Source: Nepenthes gracilis (Eukaryota > Streptophyta > Magnoliopsida > Caryophyllales > Nepenthaceae). Taken from it: a stretch of DNA of 64,000 nucleotides. The position numbers and the translations under genes are program-made. The stretch's first letter is position 1; the number at the start of each line of letters is the position of its first letter. Location of the stretch: positions 11,183,991 to 11,247,990 of the forward strand of contig BSYO01000024.1 of assembly GCA_033239525.1 (NCBI GenBank), in the 5' to 3' direction. Under the pieces are notes generated by a model. That model did no database searches and had not been told where the DNA came from. It saw nothing but the letters and a program-made list of their open reading frames with translations. Shown here one piece after another: positions 15,001 through 27,000 of the stretch.

Positions 15001-18000
15001 TAATAGAATTAAGATTGGGATATCCAAATAACCTTCTTAGACTAGAAAGAATGATCGCCTAACCAACTATAAATTTTAAAGCATAGGCTCATAGCCTTTT
15101 TAGACTAGAGAGAAGGATGGCTTAGCCAACAATAAACCTCAACACCAAACTAAGTTTTTTCTTCCTGCAATAAATAAAGATCTCGTGAGATATGACCACC
15201 TTTATCAAAAAATCTTCTTTGTAGCAAAATCCTAAAATTCACAATGAATGTGGAAGAATACCACAGAACAATTACATTCTTGAGTGAACCTCCTTAGAGA
15301 TAGCATATTAAATTGAAAATTCAATGAGTGTAAAACTGAAGAGACAAATGTAATGTTAGAATTTCATAAACATAACCGAGTCTTTCAACTTTAGCAAAAG
15401 ATCCATCCACAAGAATTATGTTGTGTGCATAAGAGCATAACATAAAATCAAATAAGATACTTGCAACTCTAGTCATGTTTCTAAAGCACCGTAATCAATC
15501 AACCAATCTTGATGAGACATCAAGCAACAGGTAGTGGGATAACCTTCTGAACAAGAGTAGTTGTAAACAAAGACCATTTAGATTCCCTTCCCGAAGGCAA
15601 CGTACTAACTAAAATCTAAAGCTCCTCTAGGACTTGACGAGCAAGTAAGCATGAATATTCCTCCTCAAATAGGATAATAGACCACTCAAGCATATTAGTG
15701 GATTTGACATGTAGCTTCCAGCAATTATTCGGGTATGTTAAATTTTACCACAATAGAAACAATTGCTACGACAAGGAGCAGAAGAAATCAAAGGGAACAA
15801 GAGCACCATCCCAAAAAGAACATCAAAATACCAAAAACACCAATCGCTCCAAATCCTATAGGTCAAATAACACCAATAACATATCAAGGAACAAAGAACA
15901 CCAATATCACAACATATGTAATCACCCACATAGCACACTGTCCCCAAGTGCCTAACCCGCCTTCACAAATCTAACAAACTCTAAACAACCTTTTCTTCAA
16001 AATCCTCACTTGTGGCACATTGAGTCCACTCTTAACAATACACCAAAATAGCATCCCCACCCAAAAACAAAAACAAGCAAAAACTATGGGTGTTTGAACG
16101 CTCAACCAAGAGAAAGGATAAAAACTCACCAGGAATTGCAAAGGAGCATCAAGGAGACCTTCAAGATTAAGTAATAATAGAGAAAAACACTCAAATTTGG
16201 AGAATTGAATGATTAACTCAAAAAATTAGGGTTTTCTGTGAAACACTTAGGCAGTTGAATGGGTGCGGCCAAGGTGGATAGAAAAGAAGATTACTATGGA
16301 GCTTTGATTCAGGGAGAGGAGCCACACCATCAACACGGGAGAAAAAATTTTACCACCGCCAATGGCAGCTGCGACAACTAGGTTTAGAAAGTAACCATTT
16401 TATAATACCATGTAATAATATAAGAAGTTAAGAGAAAATCCCACAGTTAATTCTATTCACATTCATTCAATATTTATATTTTTAAAATCATCAATTTTTT
16501 ATTTTTGTATTTTTTAATTGCTAATTTTTAACATCTTTTTTCAAGTTTTTAACTTTCATCTCGAAGTTATAATTTAGTATATATATCATAACATATCCTA
16601 AAATATATTAAAACATTATATTCTAAAAAAATAACTCAAACATTAAGAAAATTGACAGGCTCTTTATAAGTTCTTGTTTGCTACTGCAGCTTCTTTTACT
16701 TTGCCAAAACAGAAGCAAAACTCAGAGTTTACTGACTCATTGGCCTTTCACCATTCATAAATTCTGATTCACGGAACACTAGAATCTGTAGCAGTTGTTC
16801 TTAGTCCAATTGCAAGCTTACTTGAACTTAAATAACTCCAAAGGCAGCAACTCCTCCAGATTCCCAGCAAACAAGCTTTGATACCAATTATAATATTTGT
16901 TTTAGGAACATTAATGATAAAGTATTGCACTTAAATGAATAACTAGGAAAATGATAGAATATTATTTAAGAGACAAAAAGGTGGAAAATATGAGGGAGAG
17001 TGAAGAAAGGGATGATACTGAGGAATTAGGGGGGAGAGAGACCAACAAGGACATAGAAGATGAGAGATAGAGATGAGAGGAGAGAAATTTGGAGCTTCAT
17101 TAACATTTATCCACAGTTTTCAATGGCAACAGGTGGGTTCAGCTTCAGCTTTGATATTTCTTCCATGCAAACAGACAAAACCGAAGCTAACTAATTTCTA
17201 ACAAACTATAACAGCTCCGGCATTTACACTATCAATCCTCCATGGCACATCAATCCTACCTTATTACATTCAATATCAACTCTTTCCAGCACTAATGCAG
17301 CTCAACATGTTAGTATTGCTACCACTAATCTAACATACAACTAATAATAAGAGGAGCACAACATTGACTCACCATTCACCATTGCAACCATAACTCCATT
17401 CAAATCATGGGGTCTCCAAAGACTCCACAATACAGCTTCTTCACATCCAATTTCCATTTTCTCATAATTGAATTTCAATTCCAAGAACATGTTAATGCAG
17501 AATTGAAATTGACTAGCATGCCACTTGAATAAAGAAGGCAATTCAATACTTCAATCAGCTGTAAATTATCTTTGCTTATCAGAACACAGATGCAGACGAA
17601 AAGGTTAAAATTGATGTCGTATGTTTTAGAGGATACTATAGCATTTGGCAAAGGAACTTGAACTCTCTGCACAGAGTTCTTAGATTGTGGACTGATTTGA
17701 CAGAACTAATAATCCAGAAGTTTACGTCAGTGAATAATGAACATGACGTCTACTCCAAACTCTGTAACTTGCCTATGGTTGGCCCTAATGTGGAAACCTG
17801 CACTGGATAGTCTCAGAAGTTAGTGGCCCAGTGTTCGCTTGAGAAAAATGAAGCTCAGAGCATTATCCTTTATATTGGGGATCACAAGAGGATATTCAGC
17901 TAACAAACGAAAAGACAATATTTTCAACCAATTGACCATGCTCCAACAGTGCCCAAGATGCTGAAAGGAAGACATATTTTAGGCAGAAATATTTTTAGGA

Positions 18001-21000
18001 AGATTCACTGGCAAAAGTTCAGCATAAGAAGTCAAAGTATCAACTTCAGATAAGTTGAAGTGTCACAATTATGACAAGAAGGGGCACATTCACATGAATT
18101 GTTCAAAGAAACTTGTGGTAATGGTCGAGCCTGCAAAGCAGGAGTAGGTTGAAGGTAAACTAGATGATATCATTACTTAAGTAGATGAAAATGGAGTAAT
18201 CATCTACATCGTGGATCCCTTGCCATACCCAGGAGATGAAGGTGAGAAAGAAGAAACAACATGAAATGTGAATATGCTTATATCTATTCTTCCATTTCCA
18301 GGTTCTGTTTTCCATAGTTTAAGTTTGTGGTCAAACTTTTCAGAATTGGAGGAGATTGATGCAGGACAACCAAAATGCTACATGCCTCCCCATAGGGGTG
18401 CCCAAAGTTGGAGTCTGAGAAGCCCAAGCTCACGTTGGGGGGGCAACCTAATTAATAATTTATGTTTGGTAATGGTAGAAAAAACCCAAAAGAAAATCAA
18501 TTAAATTAGGAAGCTTTTTCTATAAATGCACAATGCACTCTTATTTTTTTCAGTTTGGAATAGAATTTGGTTTGTTTGGGTTTGTCCATGTGTTATGATT
18601 TGTTCCTACGTCAATGTCTCTGTATGCAGTCAAAAATATCGATGAAGACATAGGTGCACTAATTGCAGGTCTGTAGTAGATAAAGAATTGAGAAAGAAAC
18701 ACCAATGCTACATAGAATCATAAAAAGAGTACAATATCTTGTTATCAGAGGTGGCAACCAAAACATTCTGCATTTGTCAATCAGGCATATCATGACTGGT
18801 TAGGCCCCATTGATTTCGGAGGAGTTACCCTTACAAACAAGAGTCAATCTAATTTTACACTATTAAGTTACATTCCAACAGAAGTTAGAGGTTTTGTACG
18901 AACAAATCATAACCAGCAAAGCTGATTCAGAATGGGTCAGGTACCCCAGACCCAAAGTTTAAACTAGATCGCTTGGAAACAAGCCCGATCGGGACAGCTT
19001 GGAAGTACCCAGCCAGCGACTCCCACTAATGCAAGGAAGGCTTCCCAAAGAATTAATTCCAAGAGAGACAACCAACCTTATTGATTTAAACATGATACCT
19101 ATGGGATAGGGATACTGGTAGGGATAGAGGAAGAGGAAAAACCAAAGACTTTAAATATAGTAATTTTTTTATGGGAAAAAAAAACGGAAGTGATAAATTG
19201 GATCACCTAAAACCCAGCTGCCACTGCACCACTTGGAAACCACCAACCCACTGCCCAAGAGTACTCAGCCTCAGGTCCTTCAAGCCTCCAGCCGAATGGA
19301 GTAACTCCACTTGATCATTTCCATCACCATTTTGTTCTTTAAATTGAGCACTCTTTTTGTAATGTGATAAGCTGGAATTCCAAACTTGTAAACCGTGAGA
19401 GATAATCTCCAAAGAGAAGCTAGTCCTCTTGTTGGTGAGAAAAACCCGACACCTAGGTGAGTAAGTCCCTAAGATGACAACCAAAGGTGACTCCCTTTGA
19501 AAGGTGAATGATTCCCCTCATTTTGTCCTTGTGATTCAAATATCAATTATCAATAAATGTGAGATTTTATTCCAGAAATCTTTCTTCATCATTCAGTATC
19601 AAAGGAGGAAAAATCCTTTATTATGGCCAGAGAATCTCTGAGTGGAGGACACACAGCCCCAATTTCATCAATTCACAATAGAGAAGAAATCGGACAATTG
19701 GGACAAGCAAACATAGAGGTATGACAAACAATGGATGAAATCTTGAAATGGCTGACCCGACTAGAAGCTCAAAACCCACAATGGTGTTCCTCATTTCAGA
19801 AGAGACACCGGACAGGTTAGAAATCAGCTACTCCAGTTCCAGTTCTTCCCATCTGCCACTACACCTGACCACCACCTACAAACTGCAGAGACGGTTGTCC
19901 CCCCAGTAATCTTTTTCTATTGAAGCCATCAACTGAGAATTAGAAAATGTAAACAACATATTCAGATGGATGTTCTTGAGTTTGAAGGAAAGTTGGATCC
20001 CAAGGTCTATTGTGATTGGATCTCCATATTCAATGCTTTCTTTGAATGGAAAGAACTCATAGAGGAGCGGAAGGCAGGATTTGTCACCACAAAACTCTGA
20101 GAACCCATGCTATCTTGGTGCAAAATTACCAGCTGAACCACGATAGGAGGGAGCATCCTAGTGTCAGCACTTTGGGGAGAGATGAAGATCAAACTGGAAG
20201 AAAAGTTACTTCCTATGGAATATTCACAGACATTGTACACTCCACCTCCTAAAACAGAAAACCAATCAGACAAGACATGTGGGATATCTGAACCAACTTG
20301 CAGGAGGATGAAAATCAACTTTTAGCTCAGCATTTAGGCGGAGTAAAATAGTCCATCCACGATGAATTAATGATACATCCCATTACAGCTGAATAAGCAT
20401 ACCAAATGTCTCTAAAAGCTGAGGCCAGATTAAAGCAAGCCCCCAAGAGGACCAGTCGTGGAAAAAATAGCAGCCAGCACTCTAAGCGTCCAACCCAGAA
20501 GGCCAAATAGCCCAAATGCCTTATGGGGCCTCGACACATGCCACCTAAAGAGGAGCTTGTGGAGAAGAATGTTTACGGTGTGTAAAGGATGAACATAAGG
20601 GTTACAAATGCCCCCAAAAAGCAACCAAGTTTCAGTCAATTTGGTTGAACAATTTCCACATGATGAGACTGAACTACCACTCCCTCCCAATCATAAGGGC
20701 AAAGCAGAAGTGGTGTGTGAACCTGACACCGAGGCAGAATTCCTTGTCATCCACAATGTTTTACTTGCAGCACGAGGACAACAACAGGATAGCTGGCTGA
20801 GGAACAACATATTCTGTACCTATGGCACCACCCAAGAGAAGAGGTGCATGATGATAATATGGTGGTCAACTTGAACTTTATTTCAAACTTTCTCCCCTCC
20901 TTGCTTGCCTGCGTAAATGATTCAAAGGCTTAAAAAAGAACTTGCCCTAAATTCAGACTCGTGAACAACTGACCCATGTAAACAGCATCTGAGGTCTGTC

Positions 21001-24000
21001 CCATCTTTAAGGAGGAAGGAGAAATTGCCAACAAGGAAATGTCAGGGGAAATTCTCCATCGAACGCTACAAGAAATTCTCTCCAATGTACTTTCCATGGA
21101 AGGGTGCCACATCTCACTCGGGCAGCCCTAGCAGTTTAACCAAAAGGTGCACCATGACAGATATAACAACATATATCGATGTACTTCCCAAAAGGTGCTT
21201 GACATTTTATGTTGGGCAAAATTATTCTCCAGGATCGATCTTCGAAGTGGATACCATCAGATCTGAATCTAGCCCGAGGATGAAGGGCCGGTCACCTTCA
21301 AGACACGAGAAGGCCTATACGAATAGCTTGAAATGTCGTTCGGACTATCCAACACTCCAAGTGCCTTCATGTCTACTTTGACAATATCCGCATCTTCAAT
21401 TCCGAAACAGCCAATCATCTATCCCATGTGTGCTAAGTCTTTCAAGTCCTCCAAAAAGAAGTATTCATTTATGTAAGAAAGTGCAATTTTCCTCGGCTCC
21501 GTGGTCTCCATCCAAGGCATTAAATTTAACATGAAAAGGTAAAAGTAACCATGAAGTGGACTACTCCAAAGAGCATTATGGAAGCTTGAAATTTCCATGG
21601 GTTAGATATTTTTTTTATAGCTACATTATCAAAAAGTTCAGCACACTTATGCACCTGACACCAATTGCATGAAAAGGGAAATTTTCTCCTGTAGCTACAC
21701 CGCTAAGGCCAGTTTCAGCCAAGTGAAGAAGATGCTCACTGAGACTCCTGGCCCTGCCCAACGTTAATGAAAATTTTATAGGGAAGTTTGACACTTACCA
21801 TATCGGCTTGGGTGTTGTCCTAAGTCAGCAGGCGCATCTAATATCCCTTTTTTACTGAAAAGTTAAATGATACCAATAGGTCATATTTGACTAACAACTT
21901 GGAATTTTGTGGTAATCCAAGCACTTTGGTTTTTGAGGTGTTATTTGAGCCATAAAGAGTTTGTCTTGTTTTACGGCCATGAGGCCGTACGATTCCTCCA
22001 CACCTAGAAGAAACTCAATTGTCAACATGCTAAATGTGTTTCCTTCCTCCACAAGTACATATTTGTGCTCAAAAACAAATTGGGGGTCATGAATAAAGTC
22101 GTTGATGCCCTTCGCCTTAAACCTCTTAAAGACCCTATCATATGAAATGGTTGGGTTCGAACTACTTCCCGAACACCGTCAAGCGATTTATACTTCAGCA
22201 TGGTTTCAGATAATATCATGAGAAAAGCTTCCCAATGAATATCAACAGGTACTATTCAGGGTAACTAGATATGTATCCTGGTAGGATCTCCCAGGTTGTG
22301 AATTATCAAGGAGTAGCATGGAGGATATCTAGGTGATCACTCCAACCGTGACCAAACCTTAATCCTTGAACACAAATGATAGTTTTGCCCACAAATGTGC
22401 AAGGATATCAACCAGTTAATCAAACAATGTATGACCTGTTAACCAGCAAAGGGACAACAACGAAACTATGGCTTGTATCAACCCCAGCCCATGCCACACA
22501 GACCATAGGAAGATCTTAGCATGGATTTCTTGTTGAGGCTTCAAAGAACCAATGATTCCATCTACAAGGTCATTGACTGATTTAAAAAGATGGTGCATTT
22601 CTTTCCATGCAAGAGCACCACTGATGCATCGCAAGTGGCCCGACTCTTGCTCAAGAAAATTGTACAACTACATGAATCCCTAAACCTATCACTTTGAATA
22701 GAGACACCCAATTTAAAGTCCTTTTTTAGCGGATATTATGGGCACTCATGAGGACGAAGCTTCATTTTTCGAGAACCTACCACACCCAAATGGATGAACA
22801 AATGAAATTTGGTCCCTAGGGACTTATTCCGAAGCCTCATTGGATACAATCCCCATAACTCAATTCTATCATAGCAAAAGCTCAATTCGCTTATACTTCG
22901 TATGAAACTAATCGACCAGATGTCTCACTTTAAAGCCACTTATGGACAAAACAAATGTTCTGGATAGTACGCCCCTTCCCCACACTGGACAAAGTAGCAT
23001 AGAGGCTGAAGAATTAGCCACACATATTCACAAGATACACATTCAAATAAGGGGGAGTTTGGAAGAAGCCAACAGTTACCACAAGAAGGCAGCTGACCAC
23101 CACAAACTGCATGTCGAATTCAATGAAGGAGACTATGTCATGGTTCATTTAAGGGGGGAACCCTTTCCTGACAAACTGTGTAACAAGAAGTTTGGACCTT
23201 GTTGAATACTTGAAAAGACTGGACCCAACAGATACAAGTACAATTCCCGGCTGGATTCGGAACAAGTCCAAACTTTAATGTGGTTAATCTAAGTCCATAG
23301 TGCAAGGGAAACCCAGCCCCCGAACCTGGAGTAAAAACAACACAAACAGAAGCTGCCATCCTTAGTAATCTTAAGTCCTTGACACCCGAACCATCACCAC
23401 CAGTCAATGTAAGTACTTTCAATGCCTGGGTAGACGAAAAGGTGCCAACATTGGTAGATTATTGGGTCAATGAAGAGGCACTATGGCAACTTGTAGGACC
23501 ATCCTGGAAAGAATTAATCCAAGTCAACTCAAGGATGAGTTTCTGTCAAGTAGGGGAAGATGATGCAAGATGGGTCGGGTTGGTTCGGGTACCCCAGACC
23601 AGAGCCGAAACTGGACAACTTGGAACGAAGCCCAATCTGGACAGCTTACCCAATTGGCAACTCCCATTGATGCATGGAAGGATTCTCAAAGAATTAATTC
23701 CAAGGGAGACAATCAACATTGTTGCTCCTAAAACCAGCCACCACTCCCCACTTGGAAACCACCAACCCACCGCCCAAAAGTAATCAGCCCCAGCTCCTCC
23801 AAGCCTCCTGCCAAGTGGAATAACTCCACTTGTTTATTATATACTACCCGACTGCTTTATGTATTCGCACCAGAGATGTTGGTAGTCTCAAAACCATCTC
23901 TTTTCCCACTCTTTAATGGTTTGTTTCATAATTAATTGAGTAGTCAATGTAATTACGTCTATCACTAAAGGCAGCCTTACCACGACTAGACTATTATTTG

Positions 24001-27000
24001 TTCTGAAAGAATACTCCAATAAATATTACATCCAATACATAGATAAGGTCATAGCACAAATAAGACCTTTGTCAAAAAGAGTTGAGAAGGTGCTTGAGTA
24101 ATCAAGAAAAATTCTACATTAGGGATTAATTTCAATTCGAAGATCTCTGTTCAATAACCTTTTTGGTTAGTTTTTGGCAAAGCACAAACCAAAGCAAAGA
24201 TAACCATATATGCAAGCTCGTAGATCAACTTTTCCACTCTTCAACATATTCCTTCCATGAATCACACAGCTAATAGTACTTTCTTAGGCTTTCAACATTC
24301 TTACCACCTTTCACCAAGTATAGGTAATTCATGGATTTTTTTCCACATCAAATAGCAGAAAATGAAAATGCCAAAATTCCCTTGGCACTTCCTTTGTCTC
24401 TTTTCTTCCACTACTACTCTTCTTGCTCCTATTTTACTATTGGATGCTCTTTTCATCAGCCTAAACTCATCGGCCATTTTCTTTTAAATTGACCACTCTT
24501 TTTGTTATGTGATAATCTAGAATTCCAAACTTGTAAACTGTGAGAGAATCTCCAAAGAATAGTTAGTCCTCTTGTTAGTGAGTGAATCCCAATGAGCAAG
24601 TCTTTAAGATGACTATTAAAAGTGAGTAAGTCCGTAAAATGACTATCAAAGGTGAGCAGCTCTATTTAAAGGGTGAGTGATTTCCCACATTATATCCTTG
24701 TAATACGATAATAATTCCTCAATCATACTAGATTTTTGCAATTCCGCAATGTGTCCTTGTACTTGGACACAGTACGCCCTTCCCCATGCCAATTGATGAC
24801 CCAAGGCCACCTTATTTGTATTTCTGTTCAAGTGATGATCAGAGATTGAAGCTTCCAGTTCCACAGAAGATAGAACTTTTTTGTAGTCAATTTGTGGCAT
24901 CTTTCTATTTCCATTGCATCAATTTGCTGAAATTCCACTAATCAAGCAGCAATACAGATTTTTCTCTAGAGAAAACTGCCAAGGCCAAAAGGAAATCAAA
25001 TTCTCATCAACACTATAGAACTTAACAAGGTTAATTGTAACTACTGATTTATGTGTTATCCATAGATATTTTCAAATTTAAACAACCTGTCTAACTCACC
25101 CTTCACTACCTGACTACCTATTCTGAAGCTTCAGCGATATTCCTCGAGCAATAAGACTGCATATATGAAAAGGGTTACATGGATTGATATTTGATAGAGT
25201 TATTCACTATTTCAAATTTTCAGTTACATGCTTGAATGTTGGATGTTTGAGGCACTTCCGACACTGGAAAGCTTAGGAGAAATTAAACATGAAACACTAG
25301 TTCTCTATTGTTCTGTTGCCCTTCCCGTTCATCTATCTCCACAGCCTATCGGCCAGGACTGACAATCCAACAATTGGAGGGCTGACATCTTATTCAAGCA
25401 CGACAAGAGAAAGAACAACCAGGTGTAAACACATACATTTCAATTAAATAGTTCAGTCAAATTCGATTATAAATGTCACACAAGCTACTCAATGTTTGGA
25501 GATGTGTGTACATTGGACTTACAAATACGAGGTGTGAGTCTGTGTCAAATGGCAAAAAAATTATTTTACTGATTTTAAGTGCCAAAGATACGAGGCATGA
25601 CTAAATGTCAAAGGCAAAGTCAAACTGCATATTTTAATAGGATGAAGTTGACAGAACTTAAAGAAAATAAGAAATTAAGAAAGGGAGATATCTTTATCTT
25701 CAAGGAACTGATTTTAGTCATGAGTGTCACATAAAACGTCCAAATTTTTGTGCATATAGCAATAGTAACAACTCATGGCAGAGTGAAAAATGTTACGTTT
25801 TACCAATTCTAAGCTCACTACATTCAACAGGAACCTGCTTACCTTCAAATGAAAATATGTTGTATCAAAACCAGCTCCAAGGGATAAGACCTGCTTCTTT
25901 ATGGGATAATTTTCTCCACTAATTGTGTCACAATTGAGAAACTGAGAGAGAAGCTTCCGGAGAGCAGCCCAACGAGCAAAATATCCTTGATAGGAAAAAT
26001 ACAGTAACAACAGGGAAGGAAAGTCAAATTAATCTAGTAAAATTAGTTAAAATTTTCAACTTCAACATTCCAAGTGATTTAACCAACCCCGATTAATTAT
26101 TGGAGATCTCCTCACAGGTCTTCTCACAAATAAATGGATATAGTCATCTGTCATGTATCCTTCTCTCACACAGGACCTTTTCATCATGCATCAATGCATC
26201 GGAATCATGCAAAGGATGGAAAAAGTATTATTAGTATCAATTTAATCTTATGAACTCTTAGTGCAAATTCAACTTATAAACCAACCAAACTAAGCCCTAT
26301 TCCACTATGTGGGATCGGCTTCATGGACTCTATACCTCTAAGTGCAAATTCAACTTTAAGATAAGAAAAAAGGGACAACTATGTGGTTGTAATTAGAGAC
26401 AACTCATCTTATTCTCATTTCACCCTGTGAAACTTTTCCATATTTTCATTTTGAATAATAAGCAATTCAAATGAGGAGAAGTAACATCCAATTATCTCAC
26501 ATGATAGTGATAACATTGCATTTAAGCAAACAGATGCATGTATATAACTATATATATAGGCATACATCACCACTATCCTGATACAACAAAATTGATCCAT
26601 TTTTGTAGAAGTCATAACAATCAAGAATCCATTTCCTGGATATTCTTTCAAGTTTTTTCTGATGAGAGAAACAGTATTCCACACATTGTATCAGACACTC
26701 ATCCTGTCATCACCTACAAATGAACCTAAGTTTGACCACAAGAAGCAGCATGTTACTGCCTGGAGAAAGAAGACACTAATTGACAGTACAACTTGGGGAA
26801 GAAAAACATTAATTCGCAGTGAAGGGAACGTTTCCGTCCCAAGTTACACAGTGACATTTCGAACCCGTGCAAGAGTAGGGAAAGCAATACAAAATTAAAT
26901 ATTCTATATACGTAAAGAATATTTATATTTAGATATCAAGAACAATAATATGCATTAAAAGTATATGACAATAAGCAATAGTAAAAAAAGACAATTTTTT

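Larger units (their letters stand above)
12214..16642 (-). mobile_element. Ty1/copia LTR retrotransposon, nested and degenerate
   Basis: Order on the minus strand: 5' LTR about 16411-16642, primer-binding site TGGTATTATA at 16401-16410 directly after LTR end TTACA, gag zinc knuckle, integrase, reverse transcriptase, RNase H, polypurine-like CTTGAGAATGAG, 3' LTR about 12214-12382. Both LTRs begin TGTTTGA and share ATATCA.AACATATCCTAAA and TTCTATTCACAT (on the plus strand). They are short (170-230 bp) and clearly diverged, so the insertion is old. It splits the larger LTR element around it. Confidence 0.75.
10051..17339 (-). mobile_element. Non-autonomous or decayed LTR retrotransposon hosting a nested copia element
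   Basis: On the minus strand, GGTATCAAAGC (rc of 16875-16886 region) is a primer-binding site for initiator Met tRNA next to a putative 5' LTR at about 16890-17339. A purine-rich GAGGGGTAGGCAT at 10502-10515 precedes a 3' LTR whose upper end is near 10501. The two LTRs share diverged blocks such as CTGTTA..GTTAGAA.TTAGTTA followed by TTTGT..CATGGAAGAAA.ATCA (about 10290-10360 and 17140-17215). The internal part outside the nested element (10.5-12.2 and 16.65-16.87 kb) has no recognisable pol, so this may be a LARD-like element. The LTR ends are approximate. Confidence 0.5.
18923..24740 (+). mobile_element. Ty3/gypsy LTR retrotransposon, degenerate, both LTRs present
   Basis: Left LTR about 18923-19591 and right LTR about 23561-24740 share long blocks: TACCCCAGACC, AAAGAATTAATTCCAAG, CACTTGGAAACCACCAACCC, GGAATTCCAAACTTGTAAAC. 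A polypurine tract AGTAGGGGAAGA sits immediately before the right LTR (23549-23560), and CAGTATCAAAGG, a weak primer-binding site, follows the left LTR. gag, reverse transcriptase, RNase H and integrase remnants lie between, all in plus orientation, antisense to LCMT1. No target duplication was found. Confidence 0.85.

Noticed and set aside
15698..15974. Plus-strand frames of 79-85 codons
   Set aside because: They overlap the copia zinc-knuckle region in antisense; Asn/Thr/Lys-rich low-complexity product.
18053..18280. Zinc-knuckle-like remnant considered as an endogenous pararetrovirus or novel gene
   Set aside because: One finger Cys is missing, stops surround it, and no movement-protein, coat or polymerase motif is attached. 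A decayed gag is the simpler reading.
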